Notes under the pieces: model-generated
What the model saw: only the letters and a program-made list of their open reading frames with translations
Databases searched by the model: none
What the model was told of the DNA's origin: nothing
DNA from: Pseudomonas sp. JUb42
GTDB lineage: Bacteria > Pseudomonadota > Gammaproteobacteria > Pseudomonadales > Pseudomonadaceae
Reading direction: 5' to 3'
NCBI RefSeq assembly: GCF_024807945.1
Contig: NZ_JANUFD010000008.1
Location: 186,001-250,000, forward strand
DNA length: 64,000 nucleotides
Program-made: the position numbers and the translations under genes
Shown: positions 26,178 through 34,274 of the stretch, in pieces
How the letters are laid out: each line of letters opens with the position of its first letter
How positions within the stretch are numbered: position 1 is the stretch's first letter

Positions 26178-26747
26178 ATGGAGCCGATACTCAGACTCGA
26201 CAGTGCGCGATTGGTGATGCGCCAGTGGCGGGATGATGATTTACCGGCATTCGCCAAGATGTGTGCCGACCCCCAGGTCATGCGCTACTTTCCGGAGCCT
26301 ATGACCCGCCTGGAAAGCGCCGCACTGATCGGGCGCATACGCGGGCACTTCGCTGAACTGGGCTTTGGCTTGTGGGCACTGGAGCGCAAGGACTCCGGAG
26401 CCTTCATCGGCTTTACCGGGCTCGGCGTAGTGGGCTTCGAGGCACCTTTCGCCCCGGCCGTGGAAATCGGCTGGCGCCTGGCTCGGGAGCATTGGGGCTA
26501 TGGCTATGCCAGTGAAGCGGCCTGGACTGCGCTGGGTGCCGGTTTCGAGCGCCTGGGGCTGGACGAAATCGTCTCCTTTACCGCGCAAGCCAACGAACCG
26601 TCGCAGAAAGTCATGCAGGCCATCGGCATGCAGCGCGATGGCGAAAATGATTTCCAGCACCCGAATGTTCCTGAGGGGCACCCCTTGCGGCCCCATGTGC
26701 TGTATCGGATTACTCGCGAACAATGGCTGAACACCCTGCAAGCTTGA
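26178..26747 (+). CDS. GNAT-family N-acetyltransferase (RimJ/RimL type)
   Basis: The 189-residue protein has the GNAT fold: N-terminal LDSARLVMRQWRDDDLPAFAKMCADP, the central VEIGWRLAREHWGYGYASEAA acetyl-CoA loop (about 95-115) and NEPSQKVMQAIGMQR. This pattern is of the ribosomal-protein/small-molecule acetyltransferase subgroup. Substrate unknown. A GGGAG site precedes the start. It diverges from the deacetylase-like gene, so an acetylation/deacetylation pair shares one promoter region. Confidence 0.85.
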   Translation: MEPILRLDSARLVMRQWRDDDLPAFAKMCADPQVMRYFPEPMTRLESAALIGRIRGHFAELGFGLWALERKDSGAFIGFTGLGVVGFEAPFAPAVEIGWRLAREHWGYGYASEAAWTALGAGFERLGLDEIVSFTAQANEPSQKVMQAIGMQRDGENDFQHPNVPEGHPLRPHVLYRITREQWLNTLQA

Positions 26748-26783
26748 TCGGGATCGTGGCGCTAAATTCTGTATGATTTCGCC

Positions 26784-26861
26784 ATGAGTTGCGCAGGCAC
26801 ATGCCCCGTCAGAGGCGACCCTGCGCTAAATGTCGATTGCCGCCTGTGCGTGTGCGGCTGA
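26784..26861 (+). CDS. Possible 25-residue cysteine-rich peptide
   Basis: ATG at 26784 opens a frame of 25 codons, MSCAGTCPVRGDPALNVDCR followed by LCVCG, with five cysteines, ending 13 bases before the tesB start. A TATGAT -10-like element lies at 26772, which would place this frame at the 5' end of the tesB leader. There is no clear ribosome site, so it may simply be leader sequence. Confidence 0.2.
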   Translation: MSCAGTCPVRGDPALNVDCRLCVCG

Positions 26862-26874
26862 GCGAGGATGGGCC

Positions 26875-27744
26875 ATGAGCCAAGTGTTGGATGATCTGGT
26901 TGACCTGTTGGCGCTGGAGTCGATCGAAGAAAACCTGTTCCGCGGTCGCAGCCAGGACCTGGGCTTTCGTCAACTGTTTGGCGGCCAGGTGCTGGGCCAA
27001 TCGCTGTCGGCGGCCAGTCAGACCGTAGAAGACGAACGCCATGTGCATTCGTTGCACGGTTACTTCCTGCGCCCGGGTGATGCCCAGTTGCCGGTGGTTT
27101 ATCAGGTTGACCGGGTACGCGATGGCGGCAGTTTCAGCACGCGTCGGGTCAGTGCGATTCAGAAAGGCCAGCCGATCTTTACCTGCAGCGCGTCGTTCCA
27201 GTACGACGAGGGCGGGATGGAGCATCAGACGCAAATGCCGCAAGTGGTCGGCCCGGAAAACCTGCCATCGGAGCAGGAACTGTTCCGCCTGCGCGCCGAG
27301 CAGATTCCCGAGCGCTTGCGCGACAAGCTGCTGTGCCCCAAGCCCATCGAGTTCCGCCCGGTCACGGTTACCGACCCGTACAACCCGCAGCCCGGCGAAC
27401 CGGTCAAATATGTGTGGTTCCGCGCCGATGGCAGCCTCGCCGATATCCCGGCCCTGCACAAATACCTGCTGGCCTATGCCTCGGACTTCAATCTGCTGAC
27501 CACCTCCCTGCTGCCCCACGGCAAGTCGGTCTGGCAGAAGGACATGCAGATCGCCAGCCTCGACCATTCCCTGTGGTTTCACGGTGACCTGCGCGCCGAT
27601 GACTGGCTGCTTTACGCCATGGACAGCCCCTGGGCGGGCAACTCCCGTGGGTTCTCCCGTGGCAGCGTGTACAACCGCGCCGGGCAACTGGTGGCGTCGG
27701 TGAGTCAGGAAGGGCTGATCCGCCATCGCAAGGATTGGGCATGA
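26875..27744 (+). CDS. tesB: Acyl-CoA thioesterase II
   Basis: The 289-residue double hot-dog protein hydrolyses acyl-CoA to free fatty acid and CoA. N-terminal signatures ENLFRGRSQDLGFRQLFGGQVLGQSLSAA and VHSLHGYFLRPGD, and C-terminal SLDHSLWFHGDLRADDWLLY (with the catalytic Asp/Gln/Thr region) match TesB. Length is as in E. coli (286). I place the start at 26875 following GAGGATGGGCC. It overlaps the HAD hydrolase gene by 4 bases (ATGA), so they are cotranscribed. Confidence 0.95.
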   Translation: MSQVLDDLVDLLALESIEENLFRGRSQDLGFRQLFGGQVLGQSLSAASQTVEDERHVHSLHGYFLRPGDAQLPVVYQVDRVRDGGSFSTRRVSAIQKGQPIFTCSASFQYDEGGMEHQTQMPQVVGPENLPSEQELFRLRAEQIPERLRDKLLCPKPIEFRPVTVTDPYNPQPGEPVKYVWFRADGSLADIPALHKYLLAYASDFNLLTTSLLPHGKSVWQKDMQIASLDHSLWFHGDLRADDWLLYAMDSPWAGNSRGFSRGSVYNRAGQLVASVSQEGLIRHRKDWA

Positions 27745-28349
27745 GCGCGTCCCGGCGCTTGAGTGATATCCGCCACTGGGTGTTCGACATGGACGGCACC
27801 CTGACAGTGGCCGCCCATGATTTTCCGGCGATCAAACGGGTGCTGGGCATTGCTCAGGAGGAAGACATTCTCGGTCATCTGGCCGCACTGCCTGCCGAGG
27901 AATCGGCCGCCAAACACGCCTGGTTGCTTGATCACGAACGCGAACTGGCGCTGGCCTCGCAACCGGCGCCGGGTGCCGTGGAACTGGTCCGGGACCTGGC
28001 CGGACGCGGCTATCGCCTGGGTATCCTGACCCGCAACGCCCGCTCCCTGGCCCATATCACCCTCCAAGCCATCGGCCTGGCCGACTGTTTTGCCGTGGAC
28101 GACGTGCTGGGCCGCGACGAAGCCCCGCCCAAGCCTGACCCTGGCGGGCTGCTGCATCTGGCGGCGAACTGGCAGGTCGAGCCTGCGAACATGGTCATGA
28201 TTGGCGACTACCGCTACGACCTCGACTGCGGCCGCGCAGCCGGGGCGTACACCATCCTCGTCAACCTGCCGGAAAATCCCTGGCCGGAGTTGACCGACAG
28301 CTATGCGCTGGATTGTCAGGTGTTGCGCACGATGTTGGCTGACACATAA
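27741..28349 (+). CDS. HAD-superfamily phosphatase (Gph-like)
   Basis: The 202-residue protein has the HAD motifs: VFDMDGTLT (nucleophile Asp16, Asp18), ILTRN near 95, KPDP near 132 and IGDYRYDLDCGRAAGA near 155-170. An alpha-helical cap lies between motifs I and II. It is probably a small-molecule phosphatase such as a phosphoglycolate or nucleotide phosphatase. It is translationally coupled to tesB through an ATGA overlap; no shared pathway is obvious. Confidence 0.88.
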   Translation: MSASRRLSDIRHWVFDMDGTLTVAAHDFPAIKRVLGIAQEEDILGHLAALPAEESAAKHAWLLDHERELALASQPAPGAVELVRDLAGRGYRLGILTRNARSLAHITLQAIGLADCFAVDDVLGRDEAPPKPDPGGLLHLAANWQVEPANMVMIGDYRYDLDCGRAAGAYTILVNLPENPWPELTDSYALDCQVLRTMLADT

Positions 28350-28658
28350 AAGGGATCGCGCCCGTCTTCAATGCGCCAAACACCGAACCATAGGACCGGC
28401 TTTAGCCAGGTGGGCGCTCTCGTGGCTGAAGCCGCTCCTACAGGGTTAGTGTGTTTGTTCAGTTGGCCTAGTTTCTCAAGTAGTTGATTATTAAAGTCTT
28501 TATCCTCCGTTAAAGCCTCCGGATTGCCCCGCTATAAAACCGACTAATACCAAGTTGTGAATTGCATGAGTGCTGTCAAAAGGATGTCATGGATCCAGGA
28601 CAGAGAGCGGCTACTCGGATGAGGCTCTCGGATAATCAGACGGTGGACGGATTCGCTC
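28350..28658. other. Intergenic region before the Gly-rich lipoprotein
   Basis: 309 bases holding a REP doublet (28391-28442) and then an AT-richer stretch (about 28450-28560), likely the promoter for the lipoprotein gene. A frame starting at 28562 runs into the lipoprotein gene in another phase and is not credible. Confidence 0.5.
28391..28442. repeat. Short REP doublet, ACCGGCTTTAGCC class
   Basis: TAGGACCGGCTTTAGCC faces GGCTGAAGCCGCTCCTA with a short centre, 42 bases after the HAD gene stop. Confidence 0.8.
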
Positions 28659-30368
28659 ATGAATACTCACGGAATGCTTCGGGCAAGTACTGCGTTGGCT
28701 TTGGTTATGGCGGTTTGCCTTGGTGGTTGCAGCAGCGGCGGTGGAGGATCGAAAAGTCACGTGGATTCAGCGTCGCCGACTTCAACGTCGGCAACGGATG
28801 GTTCGGGATCCGGCACAGGGTCGGGCTCTGAAACGGCAACTGATGGCGTGGCGGGCAGTGATGGCTCGGGCGGCATCGGGGTCATTCCGGATACTGGCGG
28901 CTCAATGGCCGGTGGTGGCGGCACCGGGACTGGGACCGGTACCGGCGGCGGTGGTACGGGTGGCGGCACAGGCGGTGGTGGCAGTACCACTACTCCTACG
29001 ACGCCCACTACGCCAGTGCGCACCAACGCACGCTTCGCTACCGCCAACACCAGTTCTTCCAGCGGTGATGTACTGGGGCAATTGGGCGATACGGTGGTTG
29101 GCATTGGTGGCACCTTGTCGGGCATGTCCCTGGCGGGTAATACCGACCTGACTGGTGGTGCTGGCGGGTTGGTCGCTTCGGTGGGCTTTGCCACCAACAG
29201 CCTCGGCAGCGGCCTGACCGACGGCTTGGGTACTCTGGGCACCGACAGCAATGCACTGGGCGTGACCCTGTCCAGCGTCGGCACGGCTACTGGCGATCTT
29301 GGCGGCGGCGTTTCCTCACTGGGCAAGGGTGTGTCGGCCTTTGCCGCAAACTCGCAGATTGAACAGGTGCCATTGGTGGGCACAGTGGTTGGCAAGGTCG
29401 GCGATGTAGTCGATGGCGTCGGCCAGAAAGTCACCATGCTCGGCGACACCCTCAGCACCGCCACTACCAGCGGGCCTTTGGGTTCGACCACACAAGCTGT
29501 TGGCAGCCGTCTGGTGCCGGTGGTGGCCATGCTCGAATCGACCACAACCAAAGTGGGTGATGCCACAGGGCTTGGTGCGCCAGTGAGTGGTGCGCTGCAA
29601 CAGATTCAAGGTGCGTTGAACAATGCCGGATCGCGGGTGGGTTCTGACCTGAACAACCCGACCATGGTCGGCCTGGGCGGCACGCTGGCCGGGTTGGGTA
29701 ACGTAGCCGGTGCAGCCGGGGGTTATCTGGCCGCTGGCACCGGCGCACCGCTGCCAATCGGTGGTGGCACCGGCGGTGGCGCAGGTCTGCCGGGTGTACC
29801 GGGCGTGCCGGGTATTGGCGGCGTCGGCCTGATAGAAAGCGTCGGCGGCTTGGTGGCCGGTGCAGGTAACGGCCTGAATGCAGGCAGCAGCAACGGCGTG
29901 CTCAGCGCGGCAGGCATCAACGGCGGTGCAATCGGCCAGACCGTGGCTTCCCTGGGCACAGTGGTCGGTGGCAGCGGCGTCGCCAATACCTCCATCGCGG
30001 CTCCGGTGACCGCCCTGACCACCAGCGTCGGTGCAGCGGTAACGCCAGTGGTCAGCGGCGTCGCCGGTCTGACTCAGCAAGTGGGCGCGGCCACGGGCAT
30101 CGGCGCACCGGTCAACGGTTTGCTGAGCCAGGTGGGCGGCGCGGTCAATAACATCGGTACCCAGGTGACGGCCAGCAGCAGTAATCCGGTGGCCGGTGCA
30201 GTGGGTACAACGGTCAGCAGTGTCGGTAACACCGTGGCGCAAGTCGGCGGTCTGGTTACGGGTGCCGGTGGCGCGGCAACAGGTCTCGGCGGGGTGCTGG
30301 GTGTTGTAGGTGGTAGCTTGGGTGGCGGCAGTGGTATCGGCAGTGGTTTGCTGAATAGCCGTAAGTAG
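28659..30368 (+). CDS. Glycine-rich repeat lipoprotein (collagen-like type annotation)
   Basis: The 569-residue protein starts with a lipoprotein signal (lipobox LGGC, Cys24; Ser at +2 predicts the outer membrane). Residues 25-115 are almost only Gly, Ser, Thr and Asp; 116-230 and on are rich in Gly, Val, Thr and Asn with repeated VG.V.GL...L motifs. Two related modules of about 78 residues lie at 287-365 and 463-540, sharing VGxATGxGAPVxGxLxQ and GAxNNxG. True Gly-X-Y collagen triplets are few (GLPGVPGVPGIGG near 376-388), so the usual name collagen-like is weak. It could be a surface or matrix lipoprotein. A terminator follows, then a TpsB-type transporter gene. There is no TPS secretion domain. 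Confidence 0.7.
   Translation: MNTHGMLRASTALALVMAVCLGGCSSGGGGSKSHVDSASPTSTSATDGSGSGTGSGSETATDGVAGSDGSGGIGVIPDTGGSMAGGGGTGTGTGTGGGGTGGGTGGGGSTTTPTTPTTPVRTNARFATANTSSSSGDVLGQLGDTVVGIGGTLSGMSLAGNTDLTGGAGGLVASVGFATNSLGSGLTDGLGTLGTDSNALGVTLSSVGTATGDLGGGVSSLGKGVSAFAANSQIEQVPLVGTVVGKVGDVVDGVGQKVTMLGDTLSTATTSGPLGSTTQAVGSRLVPVVAMLESTTTKVGDATGLGAPVSGALQQIQGALNNAGSRVGSDLNNPTMVGLGGTLAGLGNVAGAAGGYLAAGTGAPLPIGGGTGGGAGLPGVPGVPGIGGVGLIESVGGLVAGAGNGLNAGSSNGVLSAAGINGGAIGQTVASLGTVVGGSGVANTSIAAPVTALTTSVGAAVTPVVSGVAGLTQQVGAATGIGAPVNGLLSQVGGAVNNIGTQVTASSSNPVAGAVGTTVSSVGNTVAQVGGLVTGAGGAATGLGGVLGVVGGSLGGGSGIGSGLLNSRK
29517..30278 (+). repeat. Two diverged internal modules in the Gly-rich lipoprotein gene
   Basis: Coding positions 29517-29753 and 30045-30278 encode homologous modules of about 78 residues (PVV..L...T..VG.ATG.GAPV.G.L.Q..GA.NN.G..V.....NP......T....GN.....G). 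They are separated by about 97 residues of Gly-rich linker. Confidence 0.75.
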
Positions 30369-30422
30369 GTTCGCTGTAGTTTTGTGGTGAGCGAGTTTTC
30401 CTACAGCACCTAAGCTTGTTCA

Positions 30423-30458
30423 GGCAGGGAGTCGTAATGGCACCCTGCCTTTTTTTTG
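30423..30458 (+). terminator. Rho-independent terminator after the Gly-rich lipoprotein gene
   Basis: Stem GGCAGGG (30423-30429) / CCCTGCC (30443-30449) with a 13-base loop, followed by nine T. It separates the lipoprotein gene from the TpsB-like gene, so the latter needs its own promoter or read-through. Confidence 0.85.
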
Positions 30459-30496
30459 CTCAAGACCGCTGCTTTTCTGGATCATGGAGTGTCCTT

Positions 30497-32176
30497 ATGC
30501 GCGTTTGCCTGCCGATGCTGCTTGCCAGCGTCACCCTCTGCCCTGGCCTGGTTCTGGCCGATACCCTTCCTGCATTTCTCAACAGCAACGATCAGCAGCG
30601 CAACCTGCCGCAGCCCAACCTTCCCGCCGATGCCTACCGCCCGGTGACGCCGGCCTTGCAGGTACCAGCGCCTACACCGCCCCAGGCCGCGCCGCTGCTG
30701 ATGAGCACAAAGGTGACGGTGAACAAGATTCGTATCGAAGGCGGTACGGTGTATCCGTTGGAGGAGCTGGGCGCTGCCTATACCCCGCTGATCGGCCACG
30801 AGGCGACGCTGGAGCAATTGATTGAGGCGACCCGTGGCCTGACCCGGCGTTATCAGGACGACGGCTACCTGCTGTCCTACGCCTTCCTGCCACCCCAGGA
30901 CTTCAAGGACGGGCTGGTGCGGGTGGTGCTGGTGGAAGGCTATGTGCGGGATTATCAGCTTCAGGGCGATGTAGGACGGGTCTCGGCCTACCTGCAGGAA
31001 CTGGTCGACAAGATTCGTCAGGAACGCCCACTCACCCGCAAGACTTTCGAGCGCTACACCGCCCTGATGAGCCGCGTGCCCGGTGTCACCCTGCAAGCCC
31101 AGGTGCCACCGCCCGGCACTACCGACGGCGCCACGACGCTGGTTGCCACGGCGTCGCGCAAGCCCGTCACCAGCAGCCTCAGCCTGACCGATGACAGCCG
31201 CAAGGGCCTGCAGGCGTTGTTGGGCGTGAGCAGTAACTCGCAGACCGCCATGGCCGAGCAATTGGCCTTCAGCGGGCTGGTGCCGCCGGGCAAGGATCAG
31301 GAACATTACTATCGTCTCGATTACAGCCAGTACCTCAACGCCGAAGGCACGCAACTGAGTCTGTGGGCCGCCCGTTATCGCAGCGACCCCCACACCAATG
31401 TCAGCCTCGGTAACGGTATTGAACTGGAGCAGCATCGCGAGAACGACCGCTTCTCCATCGGCATCAGTCACCCGCTGATTGCGGGGCAAAACCAGTGGCT
31501 CAGTGCCGGGGTGCGCCTGTACGGGGTCAACGATCGCACTCGCTATCAGGTGATCGGTCTGCCTTTACAGATCGACACGCGGGTCAACAGCCGCGCTGTA
31601 GCCTTTGAGGGCGACTGGCGCAAGTCCGACGCCAGTCAGCTGCGCATCCTCAGCGCCGGGGTCTACCAGGGCTTGCATGGCATGGGCGCCAAGGCCGATG
31701 ACCGTCAATACGACCTCGACTTCTTTCGCGTGCGCCTGTCCGGCGTGCAGAGCGACAAGTTTCTGCAGAACTGGCAGGGCGTGGCGTCGGCGGCGTTGTA
31801 CTGGAGCAACGACAGCCTGCCGGACAGTGAACGGGCGCAGTTTGGCGGGCAGAATTTCGGGCGCGGTTACTCCACCGATCAGGCTTCGGGTGACAAGGGC
31901 TGGGGCGTGGCTTACGAGTTGAACTACAGCTTCAACCGCGACGGCAATTGGCTGAAAGTCGTGCAGCCCTACGTGGTGCTCGATGCGGCCAAGGCCTGGT
32001 TCAATACCTTCGAGGTGCCGACCGCAAAGATGTCATCAGCGGCGCTGGGCGTGCGTTTTGGCGACGCGCGGTATTACAACATTGCCCTGGAAGTGGCCAA
32101 ACCCATGTCCGATATTGCTTTGGACAGCCTGAACCGCAGCCCGAGGCTGACCTTGAGTTTCAGTTATCAGTTGTGA
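30497..32176 (+). CDS. ShlB/FhaC/HecB-family (TpsB) outer-membrane transporter
   Basis: The 559-residue protein has a signal peptide (MRVCLPMLLASVTLCPGLVLA), a Pro-rich N-terminal linker, a POTRA_2 domain (about 72-148, VTVNKIRIEGGTVYPLEEL...), a second POTRA-like part and a C-terminal 16-strand barrel (about 205-559) ending in LSFSYQL with terminal aromatic-hydrophobic residues. The barrel loop-6 motif FGRGYSTD is near 455. TpsB proteins secrete large TpsA exoproteins across the outer membrane. No TpsA gene with a TPS domain is adjacent; the nearest upstream gene is the Gly-rich lipoprotein. The start at 30497 has a GGAG site 8 bases upstream; the frame opens earlier but that lies in the terminator. 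Confidence 0.9.
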   Translation: MRVCLPMLLASVTLCPGLVLADTLPAFLNSNDQQRNLPQPNLPADAYRPVTPALQVPAPTPPQAAPLLMSTKVTVNKIRIEGGTVYPLEELGAAYTPLIGHEATLEQLIEATRGLTRRYQDDGYLLSYAFLPPQDFKDGLVRVVLVEGYVRDYQLQGDVGRVSAYLQELVDKIRQERPLTRKTFERYTALMSRVPGVTLQAQVPPPGTTDGATTLVATASRKPVTSSLSLTDDSRKGLQALLGVSSNSQTAMAEQLAFSGLVPPGKDQEHYYRLDYSQYLNAEGTQLSLWAARYRSDPHTNVSLGNGIELEQHRENDRFSIGISHPLIAGQNQWLSAGVRLYGVNDRTRYQVIGLPLQIDTRVNSRAVAFEGDWRKSDASQLRILSAGVYQGLHGMGAKADDRQYDLDFFRVRLSGVQSDKFLQNWQGVASAALYWSNDSLPDSERAQFGGQNFGRGYSTDQASGDKGWGVAYELNYSFNRDGNWLKVVQPYVVLDAAKAWFNTFEVPTAKMSSAALGVRFGDARYYNIALEVAKPMSDIALDSLNRSPRLTLSFSYQL

Positions 32177-32200
32177 GCAACAAGAGTGACACTTAACGAA

Positions 32201-32292
32201 TGTGGGACCGGCTTTAGCCGGGAAGACAATATGGCAGGCGATAAAAATGTATCGATCCTGCCTGCGTCTTCCCGGCTAAAGCCGGTCCCACA
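32201..32292. repeat. REP doublet with perfect 25-base arms, ACCGGCTTTAGCCGG class
   Basis: Bases 32201-32225 and 32268-32292 are perfect inverted copies (TGTGGGACCGGCTTTAGCCG.. / ..CGGCTAAAGCCGGTCCCACA). It sits between convergent genes and could act as a two-way terminator. Confidence 0.9.
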
Positions 32293-32317
32293 GTTATAAT
32301 TCAAGAGTGATCAGGGG

Positions 32318-32728
32318 TTACTGCCCGACCTGATAAACCCGCGGCACGGGAAACAGGTTATTGAGGGTTTCGATCAGGCGGACGTGGTAAATGGGTTTGC
32401 GGAAAAGATCGAGGACCTGCAGGCGCAGCATGTCGCTGACATCTTCCATATCGGCGTGGCCGGAAGTAACGATCACTGGCAGGTGCTGACGGGCAGTGTG
32501 TTCGCGCAGGCGACGGATCAACGACATGCCGCTTTCTTCGGGCATGCGCAGATCGGTAATCACCAGGGCAATGTCGGGATGCTTGGTCAGTTGTTGCAGC
32601 GCCAGCTTGACCGAGGACGCCGTAAAGCAGCAAAAACCCTCACCTTCGAGCAGTTCTGCCAGCTCTTCATTGGCGTCCTCTTCATCGTCAACGAGGAGCA
32701 GTTGTTGGCGTGTCGGTTGGACGGGCAT
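32318..32728 (-). CDS. Stand-alone response regulator receiver protein
   Basis: The 136-residue protein is a single receiver domain: acidic pair DDEEDANEE near 14-16, phospho-acceptor Asp near 59 in VITDLRMPEESG, Thr/Ser in VIVTSGHAD near 88 and Lys in LFRKPI near 110. There is no output domain, so it works by protein contact, or serves as a phosphate relay. It lies 40 bases downstream of flp on the same strand with no terminator between, so it is likely cotranscribed with the pilin gene. The kinase could be PprA or an unlinked one. Confidence 0.9.
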   Translation of the reverse strand: MPVQPTRQQLLLVDDEEDANEELAELLEGEGFCCFTASSVKLALQQLTKHPDIALVITDLRMPEESGMSLIRRLREHTARQHLPVIVTSGHADMEDVSDMLRLQVLDLFRKPIYHVRLIETLNNLFPVPRVYQVGQ

Positions 32729-32768
32729 CGAGATTACACCTGAGTCTAAGGTTAAACATCAGTGATGG

Positions 32769-32960
32769 TCAGGATCCTATGCCTGTCAGTGCGGTGGTGA
32801 TCCTGCCGAAAATTGCAGTGATCTGAGTACCGACGCCAGGCATCAGACCAATCACTACCAAGGCAACCATGGCAACAATTACCACATATTCAATAGCGGA
32901 CGCACCCTCTTGGTCTTTGATGAATCGCGTGATGCCGTTGCTGATTTTAGTAAAGGACAT
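32769..32960 (-). CDS. flp: Flp type IVb major pilin
   Basis: The 63-residue prepilin has the class IVb processing site: DQEG(19)/ASAIEYVV, with Glu at +5 and Tyr at +6 after cleavage, followed by a 20-residue hydrophobic helix. FppA would cut after Gly19 to release the mature pilin, which polymerises into the Flp pilus used for surface adhesion and aggregation. The start at 32960 has AAGGAG upstream; the frame opens to 33035 but that part is unlike Flp. It diverges from the rcpC-tad operon. Confidence 0.95.
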   Translation of the reverse strand: MSFTKISNGITRFIKDQEGASAIEYVVIVAMVALVVIGLMPGVGTQITAIFGRITTALTGIGS

Positions 32961-33282
32961 ATCATTTCTCCTTGCGCCTCGTGGCGCCGGTAATTCAAGT
33001 GATACGCGCCACTCTCCCCGACGCATCCACAGCATTGACCGCTGAGCTCAAAGCCACAACCGTAATAAAGCATTAATCACAAAGTTATATATCCCCCGCG
33101 ATTTCTATAAAGGGGGTTACTCATAACGCGGTGGAATAAAAAGCCGATTTTGCCCTCGTATGATGGCGCTTTGAATGGTTTGGTCTATTTTCAAAGCCAG
33201 ATGGATGGATGTTCATCACGACCGGATTGCAATGCTGGCCAGTCGGGCCGGATTGTCGTGCAGTGGCAAAGGGAGGGCCGTC
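32961..33282. promoter_or_regulatory. Divergent flp / rcpC control region
   Basis: 322 bases, AT-richer than the surroundings between about 33050 and 33150, separating flp from the tad operon. Promoters for both must lie here, and by analogy with P. aeruginosa this is where PprB would bind. On the minus strand TTTATA-16 nt-TATAAC near 33080-33115 is a weak promoter candidate for flp. The inverted runs CCCCC and GGGGG at about 33092-33117 could form a hairpin. The binding site itself cannot be named from sequence. Confidence 0.5.
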
Positions 33283-34254
33283 ATGAACACTCGCATTACC
33301 ATGGGCCTCGCAATCCTGCTGCTAATAGGCGCCTTGCTGGCTGGCTATTGGGGGGTTGTCCTGAGCCGTCAACCCGAGGAGCCCGCCGTGGCCGCTCCGG
33401 TTACCCAGACACCACAGGCCACTGTCGCCGCCGTTGCTCCGCCACCCCCTGAAGATCCCCTGCGTCAACCCGTGGTCGTGCTGGTGCGCGATGTTGTCGC
33501 CTATGTGCCGATCAAGGCCGAAGACCTGGTGGTAGAGAAGCTGAAAGTGGCGCCCGTCGGCAGCTTTGGCTCTGTCGACGAAGTGCTCAACCGTGTCAGT
33601 TGGCGCGACTTGAAGGCCGGGACCTGGCTCAATGCTGAAAGCTTTGCCGCTGGCGGCACCCTGGCCCGAATGATTCGGCCCGGCGAGCGTGCCCTGGGGG
33701 TGAGCGTCGATGAGGTGACGACCCTGGGCGGACAGTTGAGTCCGGGGGACTACGTCGACGTACTGCTTTATCTGCCTTCAGACATCGCTAACCCCGATCG
33801 CTCCAGCCAGGTTGTCGTCCCGGCGCTGCGAGTATTGAGCATTGGTGAATTGCTGGGGCCTACCAATGACGGTCAGCCGGCACAGAACATCAGCAGCAGC
33901 GACCGCCAGCAACTAGAACAGCGTCGGGCAGCGGCGCGTACTGTGGTGCTGGCGGTTCCGGAAAGCCTGGTCACCCGGCTCATGCTGGCCGCGCAAAGCG
34001 GCACGCTGCGCCTGGCCGTACGCAGCAGCGATGAGAAGAACCTGGAACATTATTGGGCCAACAATAATGCGGCCGAGCGAGATATTGCCCTGCGCCTGGA
34101 CACCGAAAAGCGCGGTCTGGTGCCTTATAACAAGCTCAGCATGAGCAGCCCGGTGCCGCTTCCCGCCGCGCCGGGTGCAGCACCAGCAGCACCGCGCCAG
34201 GTGCCCGTCATACGTGGCGCCCAGGCGGCGCAGCAACCGACTCCGACTCCCTGA
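33283..34254 (+). CDS. rcpC: Flp pilus assembly protein RcpC/CpaB
   Basis: The 323-residue protein has an N-terminal membrane anchor (TMGLAILLLIGALLAGYWGVVL), a Pro-rich linker, an SAF domain (about 65-130: VVVLVRDVVAYVPIKAEDLVVEKL) and the RcpC/CpaB domain with GERALGVSVDEVTTLGGQLSPGDYVDVLL. CpaB/RcpC is thought to contact peptidoglycan and help the secretin. It begins the tad operon; GGGAGGG precedes the start at 33283. The tail is Pro/Ala-rich. Confidence 0.93.
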   Translation: MNTRITMGLAILLLIGALLAGYWGVVLSRQPEEPAVAAPVTQTPQATVAAVAPPPPEDPLRQPVVVLVRDVVAYVPIKAEDLVVEKLKVAPVGSFGSVDEVLNRVSWRDLKAGTWLNAESFAAGGTLARMIRPGERALGVSVDEVTTLGGQLSPGDYVDVLLYLPSDIANPDRSSQVVVPALRVLSIGELLGPTNDGQPAQNISSSDRQQLEQRRAAARTVVLAVPESLVTRLMLAAQSGTLRLAVRSSDEKNLEHYWANNNAAERDIALRLDTEKRGLVPYNKLSMSSPVPLPAAPGAAPAAPRQVPVIRGAQAAQQPTPTP

Positions 34255-34274
34255 TTACGCAAGGATTGCCTTTG

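Noticed and set aside
28659..30368. Genuine collagen triple-helix protein
   Set aside because: Only about four consecutive Gly-X-Y triplets are present; most of the sequence has irregular Gly spacing.
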